Assembly (NCBI GenBank): GCA_019236545.1
Contig: JAFAIV010000394.1
Span: 1-11,545 of the forward strand
DNA length: 11,545 nt
Direction: 5' to 3'
Origin: Actinomycetota bacterium
GTDB lineage: Bacteria; Actinomycetota; Thermoleophilia; Gaiellales; Gaiellaceae
Below are positions 5,241-11,545 of this stretch, piece by piece (positions within the stretch are counted from its first letter, which is position 1; every line of letters starts with the position of its first letter). The notes beneath the pieces are model-generated. The model searched no databases. It worked only from the letters and a program-made list of their open reading frames with translations, and was not told the DNA's origin. The position numbers and the translations under genes were made by a program.

Positions 5241-5704
5241 CGACGATCGAGCTCCGCCGCCTCGGGCTCGGCGACCTCGCCGACATCGAGCGGATCGAGC
5301 GGCGCTCCTACGTGACCCCCTGGTCGCGCTCGATGTTCGCGGGCGAGCTCGCCAAGCCGTCCTCGATCTGCCTCGGCGCGTTCGCCGCCGACGACGAGAA
5401 CGGCGAGCTCGCCGGCTACCTGATCGTCTCCCGCTACGTCGACGCGTGGCACGTGATGAATGTCGCGACCGACCCCGACCATCGTGGCCGCGGAGTCGCC
5501 ACGATGCTGCTCGAGCGGCTCTTCGAGCTCACGGCCGACGACGCGCGCCGCGGCTACACGCTCGAGGTGCGGGTCTCGAACGCGACCGCGATCGCGCTCT
5601 ACGAGCGGCTCGGTTTCGAGTCGCGCGGCATCCGGCGCGGCTACTACACCGACAACCGCGAGGACGCGCTGATCATGTGGAAGGAACCGGTCGCGCGGGC
5701 GTGA
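5237..5704 (+). CDS. rimI: Ribosomal-protein-alanine N-acetyltransferase RimI (GNAT)
   Basis: This 155-residue GNAT acetyltransferase is placed between tsaB and tsaD, the classic position of rimI, whose E. coli form acetylates the N terminus of ribosomal protein S18. The acetyl-CoA pyrophosphate loop is HRGRGVA (82-88), preceded by VMNVATDPD. The late motifs YERLGFE and RGYYTDNREDALIM are RimI-like and help tell it from other GNATs. The GTG start (5237) and the stop (5702-5704) both lie in 4-nt GTGA overlaps with the neighbouring tsa genes. Whether S18 is its substrate here is inferred from family and position; actinobacterial homologues may have broader targets. Confidence 0.9.
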   Translation: MTTIELRRLGLGDLADIERIERRSYVTPWSRSMFAGELAKPSSICLGAFAADDENGELAGYLIVSRYVDAWHVMNVATDPDHRGRGVATMLLERLFELTADDARRGYTLEVRVSNATAIALYERLGFESRGIRRGYYTDNREDALIMWKEPVARA

Positions 5705-6663
5705 TCCTCGGGATCGAGACCTCCTGCGACGAGACCGCGGCCGCGCTCGTCACCGGCGAGGGCGAGATCCGGGCGAGCGTCGTCTCCTCCCAGGCCGACC
5801 TGCACGCGCGCTACGGCGGCGTCGTCCCGGAGGTCGCGTCGCGGCGGCATCTGGAGCTCGTGACGCCGGTGATCCGGGAGGCGCTGTCCGAGGCGGGAGC
5901 GACGCTGGACGATGTGGACCGCGTCGCGGTGACCCAGGGGCCGGGCCTGATCGGGGCGCTGCTCGTCGGGCTCGCCGCCGCGAAGGCGGTCGCGTGGGCG
6001 CGGCGGCTGCCGCTCGTGCCGGTCGACCACCTGAACGGGCACGTCGCGTCGCTCTACCTCCAGCCCGATCCGCTCGAGCCGCCGTTCCTCTGCCTGCTCG
6101 CGAGCGGTGGGCACACGATGCTCCTCGACGTCCGCGGCCACGGCGAGCACGAGCTGCTCGGGACGACGCTGGACGACGCGGCGGGCGAGGCGTTCGACAA
6201 GGGCGCGCGGCTGCTCGGGCTCGGCTACCCGGGCGGGCGCGAACTCGACCGGCTCGCGCGCGACGGCGACCCGAAGGCGTACGCCTTTCCGGTCGCGCGC
6301 GTCCCCGGGCTGGACTTCTCGTTCTCCGGCCTGAAGACGGCGCTGCTCTACGCGGTACGCGACCTCACGCCGGAGGAGCTCGAGGCGCGGAAGGCCGACC
6401 TCGCCGCGTCGTACCAGCACGCGATCGTGCGCGCGCTCGTCGAGCGCGTCCGCGAGGCGGCGGCGCAGGCGGGGCGGGAGACGATCGCGGTCGTCGGCGG
6501 CGTGGCGGCGAACTCGGAGCTCCGCGCCTCGCTCCCGGATGCGCGGCTCGCGCCGCTCGCGCTCTGCACCGACAACGCCGCGATGATCGCGTCGGCCGCC
6601 CGCTTCACGCCTGCCGTCGCGTATCCCGGGTATCTGGGGCTCGATGCGTATGCGTCCCGCTGA
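5701..6663 (+). CDS. tsaD: tRNA N6-adenosine threonylcarbamoyltransferase TsaD
   Basis: TsaD (320 residues) transfers threonylcarbamoyl from its adenylate to A37 of tRNA. It opens VILGIETSCDET, the family hallmark. Metal ligands are expected at His110 and His114 in HLNGH and at Asp291 in CTDNAAMIA. Other conserved segments are YGGVVPEVASR, TQGPGLIGALLVG, LASGGHT, GEAFDKGARLLGLGYPGG and FSFSGLKTA. The usual HxEGH is HLNGH here, an Asn for Glu change at a non-ligand position. The C terminus is about 15 residues shorter than in E. coli. The GTG start overlaps rimI by GTGA, and the last codons overlap the next gene. TsaC, which makes the substrate, is not in the window. Confidence 0.96.
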   Translation: MILGIETSCDETAAALVTGEGEIRASVVSSQADLHARYGGVVPEVASRRHLELVTPVIREALSEAGATLDDVDRVAVTQGPGLIGALLVGLAAAKAVAWARRLPLVPVDHLNGHVASLYLQPDPLEPPFLCLLASGGHTMLLDVRGHGEHELLGTTLDDAAGEAFDKGARLLGLGYPGGRELDRLARDGDPKAYAFPVARVPGLDFSFSGLKTALLYAVRDLTPEELEARKADLAASYQHAIVRALVERVREAAAQAGRETIAVVGGVAANSELRASLPDARLAPLALCTDNAAMIASAARFTPAVAYPGYLGLDAYASR

Positions 6664-8404
6664 GGCCCGGCTCGCGCTCCTGCTCGCGGTCGCCGCGGGC
6701 GCGTCCGCGTGCGTGGCCGCGCTCGCGCAGGGAGGGGTCGCGCCGCAGGCTCTCGACGCGACGCTGGACGGCCCGACATCGTGGAACGCCCTGCTCGGCT
6801 CGAGGCCGCACGTCCCCCTCGGCGATCGGGCGATCGTCGTCCTGAAGGCGCCTTCGCTCGCACAGGGCGGCGACCCCGCCGGCGAGGTCGCGCTCCAGGA
6901 CCGCGTCGCCGCCCGCTTCGGCCTCGAGCCGCAGCTCCGGTTCACGCACGTCCTCGACGGCTTCTCGGCCGAGGTCGATCCGGGCCGGATCCCGCTCGTC
7001 GAGAGCGACCCTGCCGTCGCCGGCGTCTACCCGGTGCGCGCCGCCTACCCGGCGTACGTCTCGACCGGCGCGACGAACGCCGCCACGATCCAGCCGCCGC
7101 CGGGCGGTCTCGACGGACGCGGCGTCCCGGTTGCGTTGATCGCGCCGCCCGGCGGGCCGAGCGCCCTCGCCGCCGTGCTCGCGCAGGCGGCGCCCGGCGC
7201 GGCCGCGATCCCCGTGACCGTCGGCCCGCGGAGCGACCAGGTGCTCGCCGGGCTGGAGCAGGCCGTCGCGCTTCGCGCACGCATCGCCGTCGTCGGCGTA
7301 GCCGAGCCGTACGCGGGCTTCCCGGACTCGCCCGAGGCGCGCGCCGCCGCCGGCGCGGCGGCGCTCGGGACGCTCGTCGTCGCCGCGGCCGGGGACGACG
7401 GCTTCGCCGCAGGCTCCGGCGATCTCTCGGCCTGGGCCGCCGCTCCGGACGCGCTCGGCGTCGCCGCCGCGGACACGAGACCGTCGACCGCGCTCGTCCG
7501 CGTCGACGCGCCGGGCTGGGCGGGGACGGTGACGCTCGCCGGCGGCCCCGCCCCGAGCACGCCACTCTCGCTTCCGCTCGCCGCGCCGACCCGGCCCGGG
7601 CTGCTCGGCTTCTTCAGCGGCTCCGGCGCCAGCCTCGTCGCCGGCCGTGCCGCGGTCGTCCCGTCGGCGAAAGAGGTCGCCGACGCCGTCCGCGCCGGGG
7701 CACGTGCGGTCGTGATTGCGGGCGGCGTCCTCCCGTCCGGCAGCGTCTCGTCACCCGTCCCCGTCGTCGCGCTCCCGCTCGTCCGCGGCGGCAGCGTGAC
7801 CATCGCGCCCGCGGGGAGCTCGCGGAATCCCGGCCGCGGGCGCCTCGCCTCGTTCTCCTCGACCGGCCCGACCACCGCCGTCGCCGCCGGCGTCGCGCTG
7901 CGGATTTCCGGCGGCCGGACCCTCACCGGCACCGGAGCCGCCGCCGCCGTCGCGGCAGGCCGCGCGGCGATCTCCGCCGAGGCCACGCCCTCGGCAAGCG
8001 CCGCCGACCTGCGCGCCTCCCTCGCGCCCGGCGGCGCCGCCGCGGGACTCCCGCCGCGCGTCCCCCTGCTCGGGAACGTCCACCTGACGCCGTCGTCGTT
8101 CGCCGCCGCCGACACCGCCCCCGCCCTGCTCAGCGTCGAGGCGGGCCGCGTCGTCGCCACGACCGCGGGCCCGGAGATCGTCTCCCTCTCGCGTCTCGAC
8201 GTCGAGCTCTGGCGCGGCTCGCGCTACCTCGGCACACTCGCGCGGATCCGCGACGTGCTGCCGGGCAGGTACACCTTCGGCCTCACCGGCCGGAGCCCCG
8301 CAGGAGCGCCGCTTCCGCCCGGCGAATACACCGTCGTGGTCGTCGCCCGCTCCGTGGAAGGAGGCAGTAGCAATCGGCGGATGACCCGATTCTCGCTCCG
8401 GTGA
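6644..8404 (+). CDS. Exported subtilase-like protein lacking all catalytic residues (predicted pseudoprotease)
   Basis: This 586-residue protein has a signal peptide (hydrophobic core about 10-27, possible cleavage after ALA at 26-28). An inhibitor-I9-like propeptide spans about 60-136 (RAIVVLKAPS, FTHVLDGFSAEV, VAGVYPV). A subtilisin-like domain covers about 154-460 with a PA-like insert (about 283-395), and an Ig/FlgD-like C-terminal domain follows (about 495-586). Subtilase landmarks are clear, but catalytic positions are changed. ALIDTG is ALIAPPG (164-170), and AAAGN is AAAGD (Asn to Asp251). GTSMAAPHVAG is GTGAAAAVAAG (429-439, Ser to Gly431), and no histidine at all occurs between residues 103 and 479. 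The frame is intact, so it looks maintained, not decayed. Function is unknown; binding or scaffolding outside the membrane is possible. It overlaps tsaD by 20 nt; ATG 6650 is an alternative start with better spacing from GGGG. Confidence 0.8.
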   Translation: MRMRPAEARLALLLAVAAGASACVAALAQGGVAPQALDATLDGPTSWNALLGSRPHVPLGDRAIVVLKAPSLAQGGDPAGEVALQDRVAARFGLEPQLRFTHVLDGFSAEVDPGRIPLVESDPAVAGVYPVRAAYPAYVSTGATNAATIQPPPGGLDGRGVPVALIAPPGGPSALAAVLAQAAPGAAAIPVTVGPRSDQVLAGLEQAVALRARIAVVGVAEPYAGFPDSPEARAAAGAAALGTLVVAAAGDDGFAAGSGDLSAWAAAPDALGVAAADTRPSTALVRVDAPGWAGTVTLAGGPAPSTPLSLPLAAPTRPGLLGFFSGSGASLVAGRAAVVPSAKEVADAVRAGARAVVIAGGVLPSGSVSSPVPVVALPLVRGGSVTIAPAGSSRNPGRGRLASFSSTGPTTAVAAGVALRISGGRTLTGTGAAAAVAAGRAAISAEATPSASAADLRASLAPGGAAAGLPPRVPLLGNVHLTPSSFAAADTAPALLSVEAGRVVATTAGPEIVSLSRLDVELWRGSRYLGTLARIRDVLPGRYTFGLTGRSPAGAPLPPGEYTVVVVARSVEGGSSNRRMTRFSLR

Positions 8405-8411
8405 GCCGCTG

Positions 8412-8417
8412 TATGCT
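8412..8417 (+). promoter_or_regulatory. Candidate -10 (TATGCT) for glutamate dehydrogenase gene
   Basis: TATGCT fits the TAnnnT form and lies in the 46-nt gap after the pseudoprotease gene, giving a leader of about 27 nt that contains the strong ribosome site at 8437-8444. The -35 position has no good match, so this rests on the -10 and position only. Confidence 0.35.
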
Positions 8418-8436
8418 CGCCGGTCGTACGCCAGTG

Positions 8437-8444
8437 AAAAGGAG
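8437..8444 (+). promoter_or_regulatory. Ribosome binding site AAAAGGAG that fixes the gdh start
   Basis: AAAAGGAG ends 6 nt before the GTG at 8451. It is one of only two strong Shine-Dalgarno sequences in the window, the other being before rex. It supports GTG 8451 as the start and suggests high expression. Confidence 0.7.
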
Positions 8445-8450
8445 CAGACT

Positions 8451-9719
8451 GTGACCGCAGTCGAGGTCTCGCATCTCCGCGAGAATCCGTTCGAGCTGGC
8501 CCGCGAGCAGCTGAGACGCGTCGCGGACACGTTCCAGATCGACCCGAATCTCGTCGCAGTTCTCGGCCGGTGCAAGAAGGCGATCGAAGTCTCCGTCCCC
8601 GTGGGGATGGACGACGGCAGCACGCAGGTGTTCACCGGCTATCGCGTCACGCACAACGTCGCGCGGGGCCCGTCGAAGGGCGGCATCCGCTACCACCCGG
8701 ACGTCACCCTCGACGAGGTCAAGTCGCTCGCGATGTGGATGACGTGGAAGTGCGCGCTGATGGGCATCCCGTTCGGCGGCGCGAAGGGCGGGATCGTCTG
8801 CGACCCGAAGAGCATGTCGCGCGGCGAGCTCGAGCGGATGACCCGCCGCTTCACGAGCGAGATCATCAACGAGATCGGCCCGGAGAAGGACATCCCGGCG
8901 CCGGACGTCGGCACCGACGGCTCCGTGATGGCCTGGATCTTCGACACGTACTCGATGAACAAGGGCCACTCCGTCCTCGGCGTCGTCACCGGCAAGCCGC
9001 TCACGATTGGCGGCTCGCTCGGGCGGACCGAGGCGACCGCGCGCGGAGCGCTGTTCGTGATCCGCGACGCGGTGGCGAAGCAGGACCGCTCGATCGCCGG
9101 CATGAAGGTCGCCGTGCAGGGCTTCGGCAACGTCGGCAGCTACCTCGCGCGCTTCCTGCACGAGGAGGGTGCGACGGTCGTCGCCATCTCCGACTCGCGC
9201 GTCGGGCTCTACAACCCGAAGGGGATCGACGTCCCGGCGGCGCTCGCGCACAAGTCCGAGGCGGGCACGCTCGCCGGGCTCAAGGACGCCGAGCAGATCA
9301 CGAACGAGGAGCTGCTCCTCGTCGACTGCGACCTGCTCGCGCCGTGCGCACTCGAGCAGGTGATCACCGAGGAGAACGCCGACAAGATCAAGGCGCAGAT
9401 CATCTGCGAGGGCGCGAACGGCCCGGTCACCCCGTCGGCCGACGCGATCCTCGAGGACCGCGGCGTCCTGATCCTCCCCGACGTCCTCGCGAACGCAGGC
9501 GGCGTCGTCGTCTCCTACTTCGAGTGGGTCCAGGGCCTCCAGGAGTACTTCTGGAAGGAGGTCGAGGTGAACGCGAAGCTCAACGACATCATGAGCCGCG
9601 CGTTCGACGAGACCTGGGAGACGGCCCAGAGCCGGAGCCTGCCGATGCGCGTCGCGGCCTACGGGCTCGCGGTGCAGCGCGTCGCCGAGGCGACGGTCAC
9701 GCGGGGCATCTATCCGTAG
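8451..9719 (+). CDS. Glutamate dehydrogenase (Glu/Leu/Phe/Val dehydrogenase family)
   Basis: This 422-residue cytoplasmic enzyme interconverts glutamate with 2-oxoglutarate and ammonia using NAD(P). The dimerisation/substrate domain holds GPSKGGIRYHP (73-83), MTWKCAL with Lys100, and PFGGAKGGI (107-115) with the catalytic lysine Lys112. DIPAPDVGTD (147-156) contributes the catalytic aspartate region. The cofactor domain carries AVQGFGNVGS (221-230), the Rossmann loop. Length and motifs match the hexameric GudB/RocG type of about 420 residues, not the 450-residue NADP GdhA type. NAD specificity is therefore likely but not proven. The GTG start has a strong ribosome site. The gene runs into a glutaredoxin-like frame and is followed by rex, a redox-linked neighbourhood. 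Confidence 0.93.
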   Translation: MTAVEVSHLRENPFELAREQLRRVADTFQIDPNLVAVLGRCKKAIEVSVPVGMDDGSTQVFTGYRVTHNVARGPSKGGIRYHPDVTLDEVKSLAMWMTWKCALMGIPFGGAKGGIVCDPKSMSRGELERMTRRFTSEIINEIGPEKDIPAPDVGTDGSVMAWIFDTYSMNKGHSVLGVVTGKPLTIGGSLGRTEATARGALFVIRDAVAKQDRSIAGMKVAVQGFGNVGSYLARFLHEEGATVVAISDSRVGLYNPKGIDVPAALAHKSEAGTLAGLKDAEQITNEELLLVDCDLLAPCALEQVITEENADKIKAQIICEGANGPVTPSADAILEDRGVLILPDVLANAGGVVVSYFEWVQGLQEYFWKEVEVNAKLNDIMSRAFDETWETAQSRSLPMRVAAYGLAVQRVAEATVTRGIYP

Positions 9720-9963
9720 GCCGGAAGTCGTCCTCTACCACGCCACGGGCTGCCACCTCTGCGCGGCGGCCCGGGGCGTTGTGGAGGTCGCGCGCGACGA
9801 GCTCGGCTTCGAGCTGCGCGAGGTGCTGATCGACGGCGACCCGGTGCTCGAGGCGGCGTACCGCGAGTGGATCCCGGTCGTCGAGATCGACGGCGAGCGG
9901 CGCTTCACGTACTTCGTGCACCCGGACGGGCTGCGCTGGGCGGTTGCACAAGCGGCGCGATAA
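9712..9963 (+). CDS. Glutaredoxin-like (DUF836-type) thiol protein with no canonical start codon
   Basis: The frame encodes EVVLYHATGCHLC, then an amphipathic helix, then WIPVVEIDGERRFTYFVHP. This is the order of a small thioredoxin-fold protein: first strand, CxxC redox pair (CHLC), helix, cis-proline IPVV, and a final helix WAVAQAAR. Total length of about 80 residues suits the DUF836/glutaredoxin-like family. However, from the in-frame stop at 9568 to 9781 there is no ATG, GTG or TTG. The first one, GTG 9781, lies after the CxxC and would remove the active site. I place the start at ATC 9712, which gives the expected N terminus (xRRPEVVLY), but this is uncertain. A one-base loss at 9717-9718 that turned GTGAGG into GTAGG would explain it equally well. 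Confidence 0.6.
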   Translation: MRRPEVVLYHATGCHLCAAARGVVEVARDELGFELREVLIDGDPVLEAAYREWIPVVEIDGERRFTYFVHPDGLRWAVAQAAR

Positions 9964-10005
9964 CTCGCGCTGCTAAAACACTCCGCGCTGTCACGAAGTC
10001 GAGCC

Positions 10006-10014
10006 GGAAGGAGG
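10006..10014 (+). promoter_or_regulatory. Ribosome binding site GGAAGGAGG upstream of rex
   Basis: A strong purine-rich Shine-Dalgarno lies 4-7 nt before the GTG at 10019. It decides this start. The rest of the 55-nt gap holds two near-identical copies of ACTC(C)GCGCTG (9963-9972 and 9980-9990) but no recognisable Rex operator. Confidence 0.7.
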
Positions 10015-10018
10015 ACGT

Positions 10019-10639
10019 GTGGCGGATCGCTTGACCGTCGGCGTCGCAGCTCGCCTGTCCCGGTACCTCCAGGTGCTGACACAGGCGCGGAAGATGGGGA
10101 AGACGCGCATCTCCTCGCAGGAGATCGCCGAGTACACGAACATCAACGCGACGCAGATCCGCCGCGACCTCTCCGCGTTCGGGAAGTTCGGCAAGCGCGG
10201 GGTCGGCTACGACATCGACCGGCTGCTCGAGCAGATCCGGAGCATCCTCCGGACGCAGGGCCAGCACAACATCGCGCTCGTCGGCGCCGGCCGTCTCGGC
10301 CAGGCGATCGCGTCCTCGCCGATCTTCGCCGAGCACGGGATCAACATCGCCGCCGTCGTCGACTCCGACCCCGCAAAGGTCGGGAACCCGATCGGCAACG
10401 TCGCCGTGGAGCCGTACGAGAGCCTCGGCCGGCTCGTCCGCGACAAGAACGTCGTCGTCGGCGTCCTCGCCGTGCCGGCGTCCGGCGCGCAGAAGGCCGC
10501 GGACGACCTCGTCGCGGCCGGCGTCCGGATCATCTTCAACTACTCCGAGGCGCTGCTCGAGACGCCGTCCGACGTGACGGTGCACACGTCGAACCCCGCC
10601 GTCGAGCTGCTGCACGCGCTCTACTTCCATCTGACCTGA
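10019..10639 (+). CDS. rex: Redox-sensing transcriptional repressor Rex
   Basis: Rex (206 residues) is a dimeric repressor that senses the NADH/NAD+ ratio and in actinobacteria controls respiratory and fermentative genes. The N-terminal winged helix (about 1-78) contains NATQIRRDLSAFGKFGKRG (43-61), with the DNA-recognition helix. The C-terminal Rossmann domain has NIALVGAGRLG (84-94, loop GAGRLG) and VVDSDPAKVG with the acidic residue Asp115 that favours NAD(H). Length matches the family (about 210). It sits after glutamate dehydrogenase and a glutaredoxin-like protein, so an effect on those genes is conceivable, but I find no TTGTGAA-N4-TTCACAA operator in the flanking gaps. Its stop overlaps the proposed CTG start of the next gene. 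Confidence 0.95.
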   Translation: MADRLTVGVAARLSRYLQVLTQARKMGKTRISSQEIAEYTNINATQIRRDLSAFGKFGKRGVGYDIDRLLEQIRSILRTQGQHNIALVGAGRLGQAIASSPIFAEHGINIAAVVDSDPAKVGNPIGNVAVEPYESLGRLVRDKNVVVGVLAVPASGAQKAADDLVAAGVRIIFNYSEALLETPSDVTVHTSNPAVELLHALYFHLT

Positions 10640-11545
10640 GAATCCTTCTCTGGCACGGGTACCTCCTCGGAGGAACGGGCTCCAACGTCTACACCCGTGC
10701 CCTCGCCCGCGAGTGGAGCCGCGCCGGGCACGAGGTCGTGGTCGTCTGCCAGGAGCGCCACCCGGAGCGCTACGACCTCGGCGGCGCGCGGGTCGTCGTC
10801 CCGGAGCTGCCCGACGGGCTGCTGCCGGTCTTCGTGCTCGACCGCTACGAGGGGCTCGAGGCTCGGCTGCTCCAGGACTTCACGCCGGCGCAGCGTGAGG
10901 CGCACGTCGAGGCGAACGCCGCGGTACTGCGCGAGCTCCTGCCGGCCGACGTCGTCTTCACGAACCACGTCCTCATGGGCGGCCCGGTCGGCGCCGCGGC
11001 CGGCGTGCCGTTCCGCGTGAAGGCGCACGGCTCGGAGCTGGAGTACTCGATGCGCGGCAGGCCGGAGCTCGAGCGCTGGGGCGCCGAGTCGCTCTCGGCC
11101 GCGGAGGCGGTCTACGTCGGCTCCGAGCACATCCGCCAGGTGCTCGAGGACGTCTGCGGCCACGTCGAGCGCGTCCACACCGTGCCGCCGGGCGTCGACC
11201 CCGAGGAGTTCCGGCCGGAGCCGCGCGAGCAGGCGCTCGCCGCGCTGATCGAGGAGGCGCGGAAGGATCCGCCGAACCCCGGCAACCGCGAGGAACGGCA
11301 CCCGGACGAGGGCAACGCCGAGCGCTTCGCCGAGTTCTTCGCCTCGGACGAGCCGACGGTCGTCTACTTCGGGAAGCTGATCGAGAACAAGGGCGTGCAC
11401 GTGCTCCTCGACGCGCTCGCCGGCCTCGACGCGCGCGCGGTCGTCGTCGGCTTCGGCGACTGGCGCGCCGAGCTCGAGGCGATGGCGCCGCCCGGGACGC
11501 TCTTCCCGGGGCCGCTCGAGCATCGGCATCTCGTCCACCTGCTGC
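10636..11545 (+). CDS. GT4-type glycosyltransferase, N-terminal part, apparent CTG start
   Basis: The open frame runs off the right edge after about 303 residues. It has a GT-B fold: a glycine-rich first loop in ILLWHGYLLGGTGSNVYT, then AGHEVVVVCQ, the acceptor-domain AHGSELEY, the hinge VHTVPPGVDPEEFRP, and the start of the donor domain VVYFGKLIENKGVHVLLDAL. The C-terminal EX7E nucleotide-sugar motif lies beyond the window. A charged stretch at about residues 204-234 (EEARKDPPNPGNREERHPDE) is inserted between the two domains. No ATG, GTG or TTG precedes the first beta strand. The CTG at 10636, which overlaps the rex stop as CTGA, gives the normal N terminus (M)RILLW and is the likely start by coupling. 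Donor and acceptor are unknown; cell-envelope or small-molecule glycosylation are both possible. Confidence 0.85.
   Translation, partial: MRILLWHGYLLGGTGSNVYTRALAREWSRAGHEVVVVCQERHPERYDLGGARVVVPELPDGLLPVFVLDRYEGLEARLLQDFTPAQREAHVEANAAVLRELLPADVVFTNHVLMGGPVGAAAGVPFRVKAHGSELEYSMRGRPELERWGAESLSAAEAVYVGSEHIRQVLEDVCGHVERVHTVPPGVDPEEFRPEPREQALAALIEEARKDPPNPGNREERHPDEGNAERFAEFFASDEPTVVYFGKLIENKGVHVLLDALAGLDARAVVVGFGDWRAELEAMAPPGTLFPGPLEHRHLVHLL

Noticed and set aside
6644..8404. Subtilase-like gene as a decaying pseudogene
   Set aside because: No frameshift or internal stop over 586 codons, an intact signal peptide and domain order, and composition like the neighbours. An inactive but maintained protein fits better.
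9964..10018. Rex autoregulatory operator before rex
   Set aside because: I looked for TTGTGAA-N4-TTCACAA or a close palindrome in the gap and in the gdh leader (8405-8450). Only fragmentary half-site matches such as AGTGAAAA occur.
1..11545. CRISPR arrays, tRNA/rRNA genes, insertion sequences, attachment sites, riboswitches
   Set aside because: No repeated spacer pattern, tRNA cloverleaf, transposase frame, terminal repeats or structured leader was seen on either strand. The longest gap, about 98 nt, leaves little room for them.

Overview
The window is GC-rich, almost wholly coding, and packed with short 4-20 nt gene overlaps. GTG is the commonest start codon and several genes lack a Shine-Dalgarno sequence. 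Together with the tsaE-tsaB-rimI-tsaD gene order and a Rex-type regulator, this suggests a high-GC actinobacterium. A deep lineage such as Thermoleophilia is my guess, made from general character and not from a search. I see no rRNA, tRNA, CRISPR array, insertion sequence or prophage gene. No gene-less stretch reaches 300 bases; the longest gaps are about 98 nt (839-936), 55 nt (9964-10018) and 46 nt (8405-8450).

Layout. (1) 1-838, minus strand: a DUF2520/Rossmann oxidoreductase-like protein overlapping the start of panC (pantothenate synthesis; panC runs off the left edge). (2) 937-2547, plus: an amidohydrolase-2 family protein, a cysteine-dioxygenase-type cupin and a 70-residue protein of unknown function, with overlapping ends. 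(3) 2561-3924, plus: an FmdB-type zinc ribbon, the transcript-cleavage factor GreA, and a family 4 uracil-DNA glycosylase that ends in a likely sliding-clamp-binding peptide. (4) 3921-4211, minus: a DUF1330 protein, convergent with the glycosylase and sharing its stop. (5) 4234-8404, plus: tsaE-tsaB-rimI-tsaD (t6A tRNA modification and ribosomal protein acetylation), followed by an overlapping exported protein with subtilisin architecture but no catalytic residues. (6) 8451-10639, plus: glutamate dehydrogenase, a small glutaredoxin-like protein without a normal start codon, and the NADH/NAD+ sensor Rex. (7) 10636 to the right edge: a GT4-type glycosyltransferase that seems to start at CTG.

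The most unusual items are the subtilase-like pseudoenzyme after tsaD, the C-terminal QLGLF peptide on the uracil-DNA glycosylase, a recurring TAnnnT-N6/7-start arrangement that points to leaderless transcripts (including two overlapping divergent -10 boxes at 4218-4227), and two genes whose starts appear to be non-canonical or damaged. Most of the rest is conserved housekeeping. I did not find a clearly new multi-gene system; the pseudo-subtilase is the best candidate for undescribed biology.
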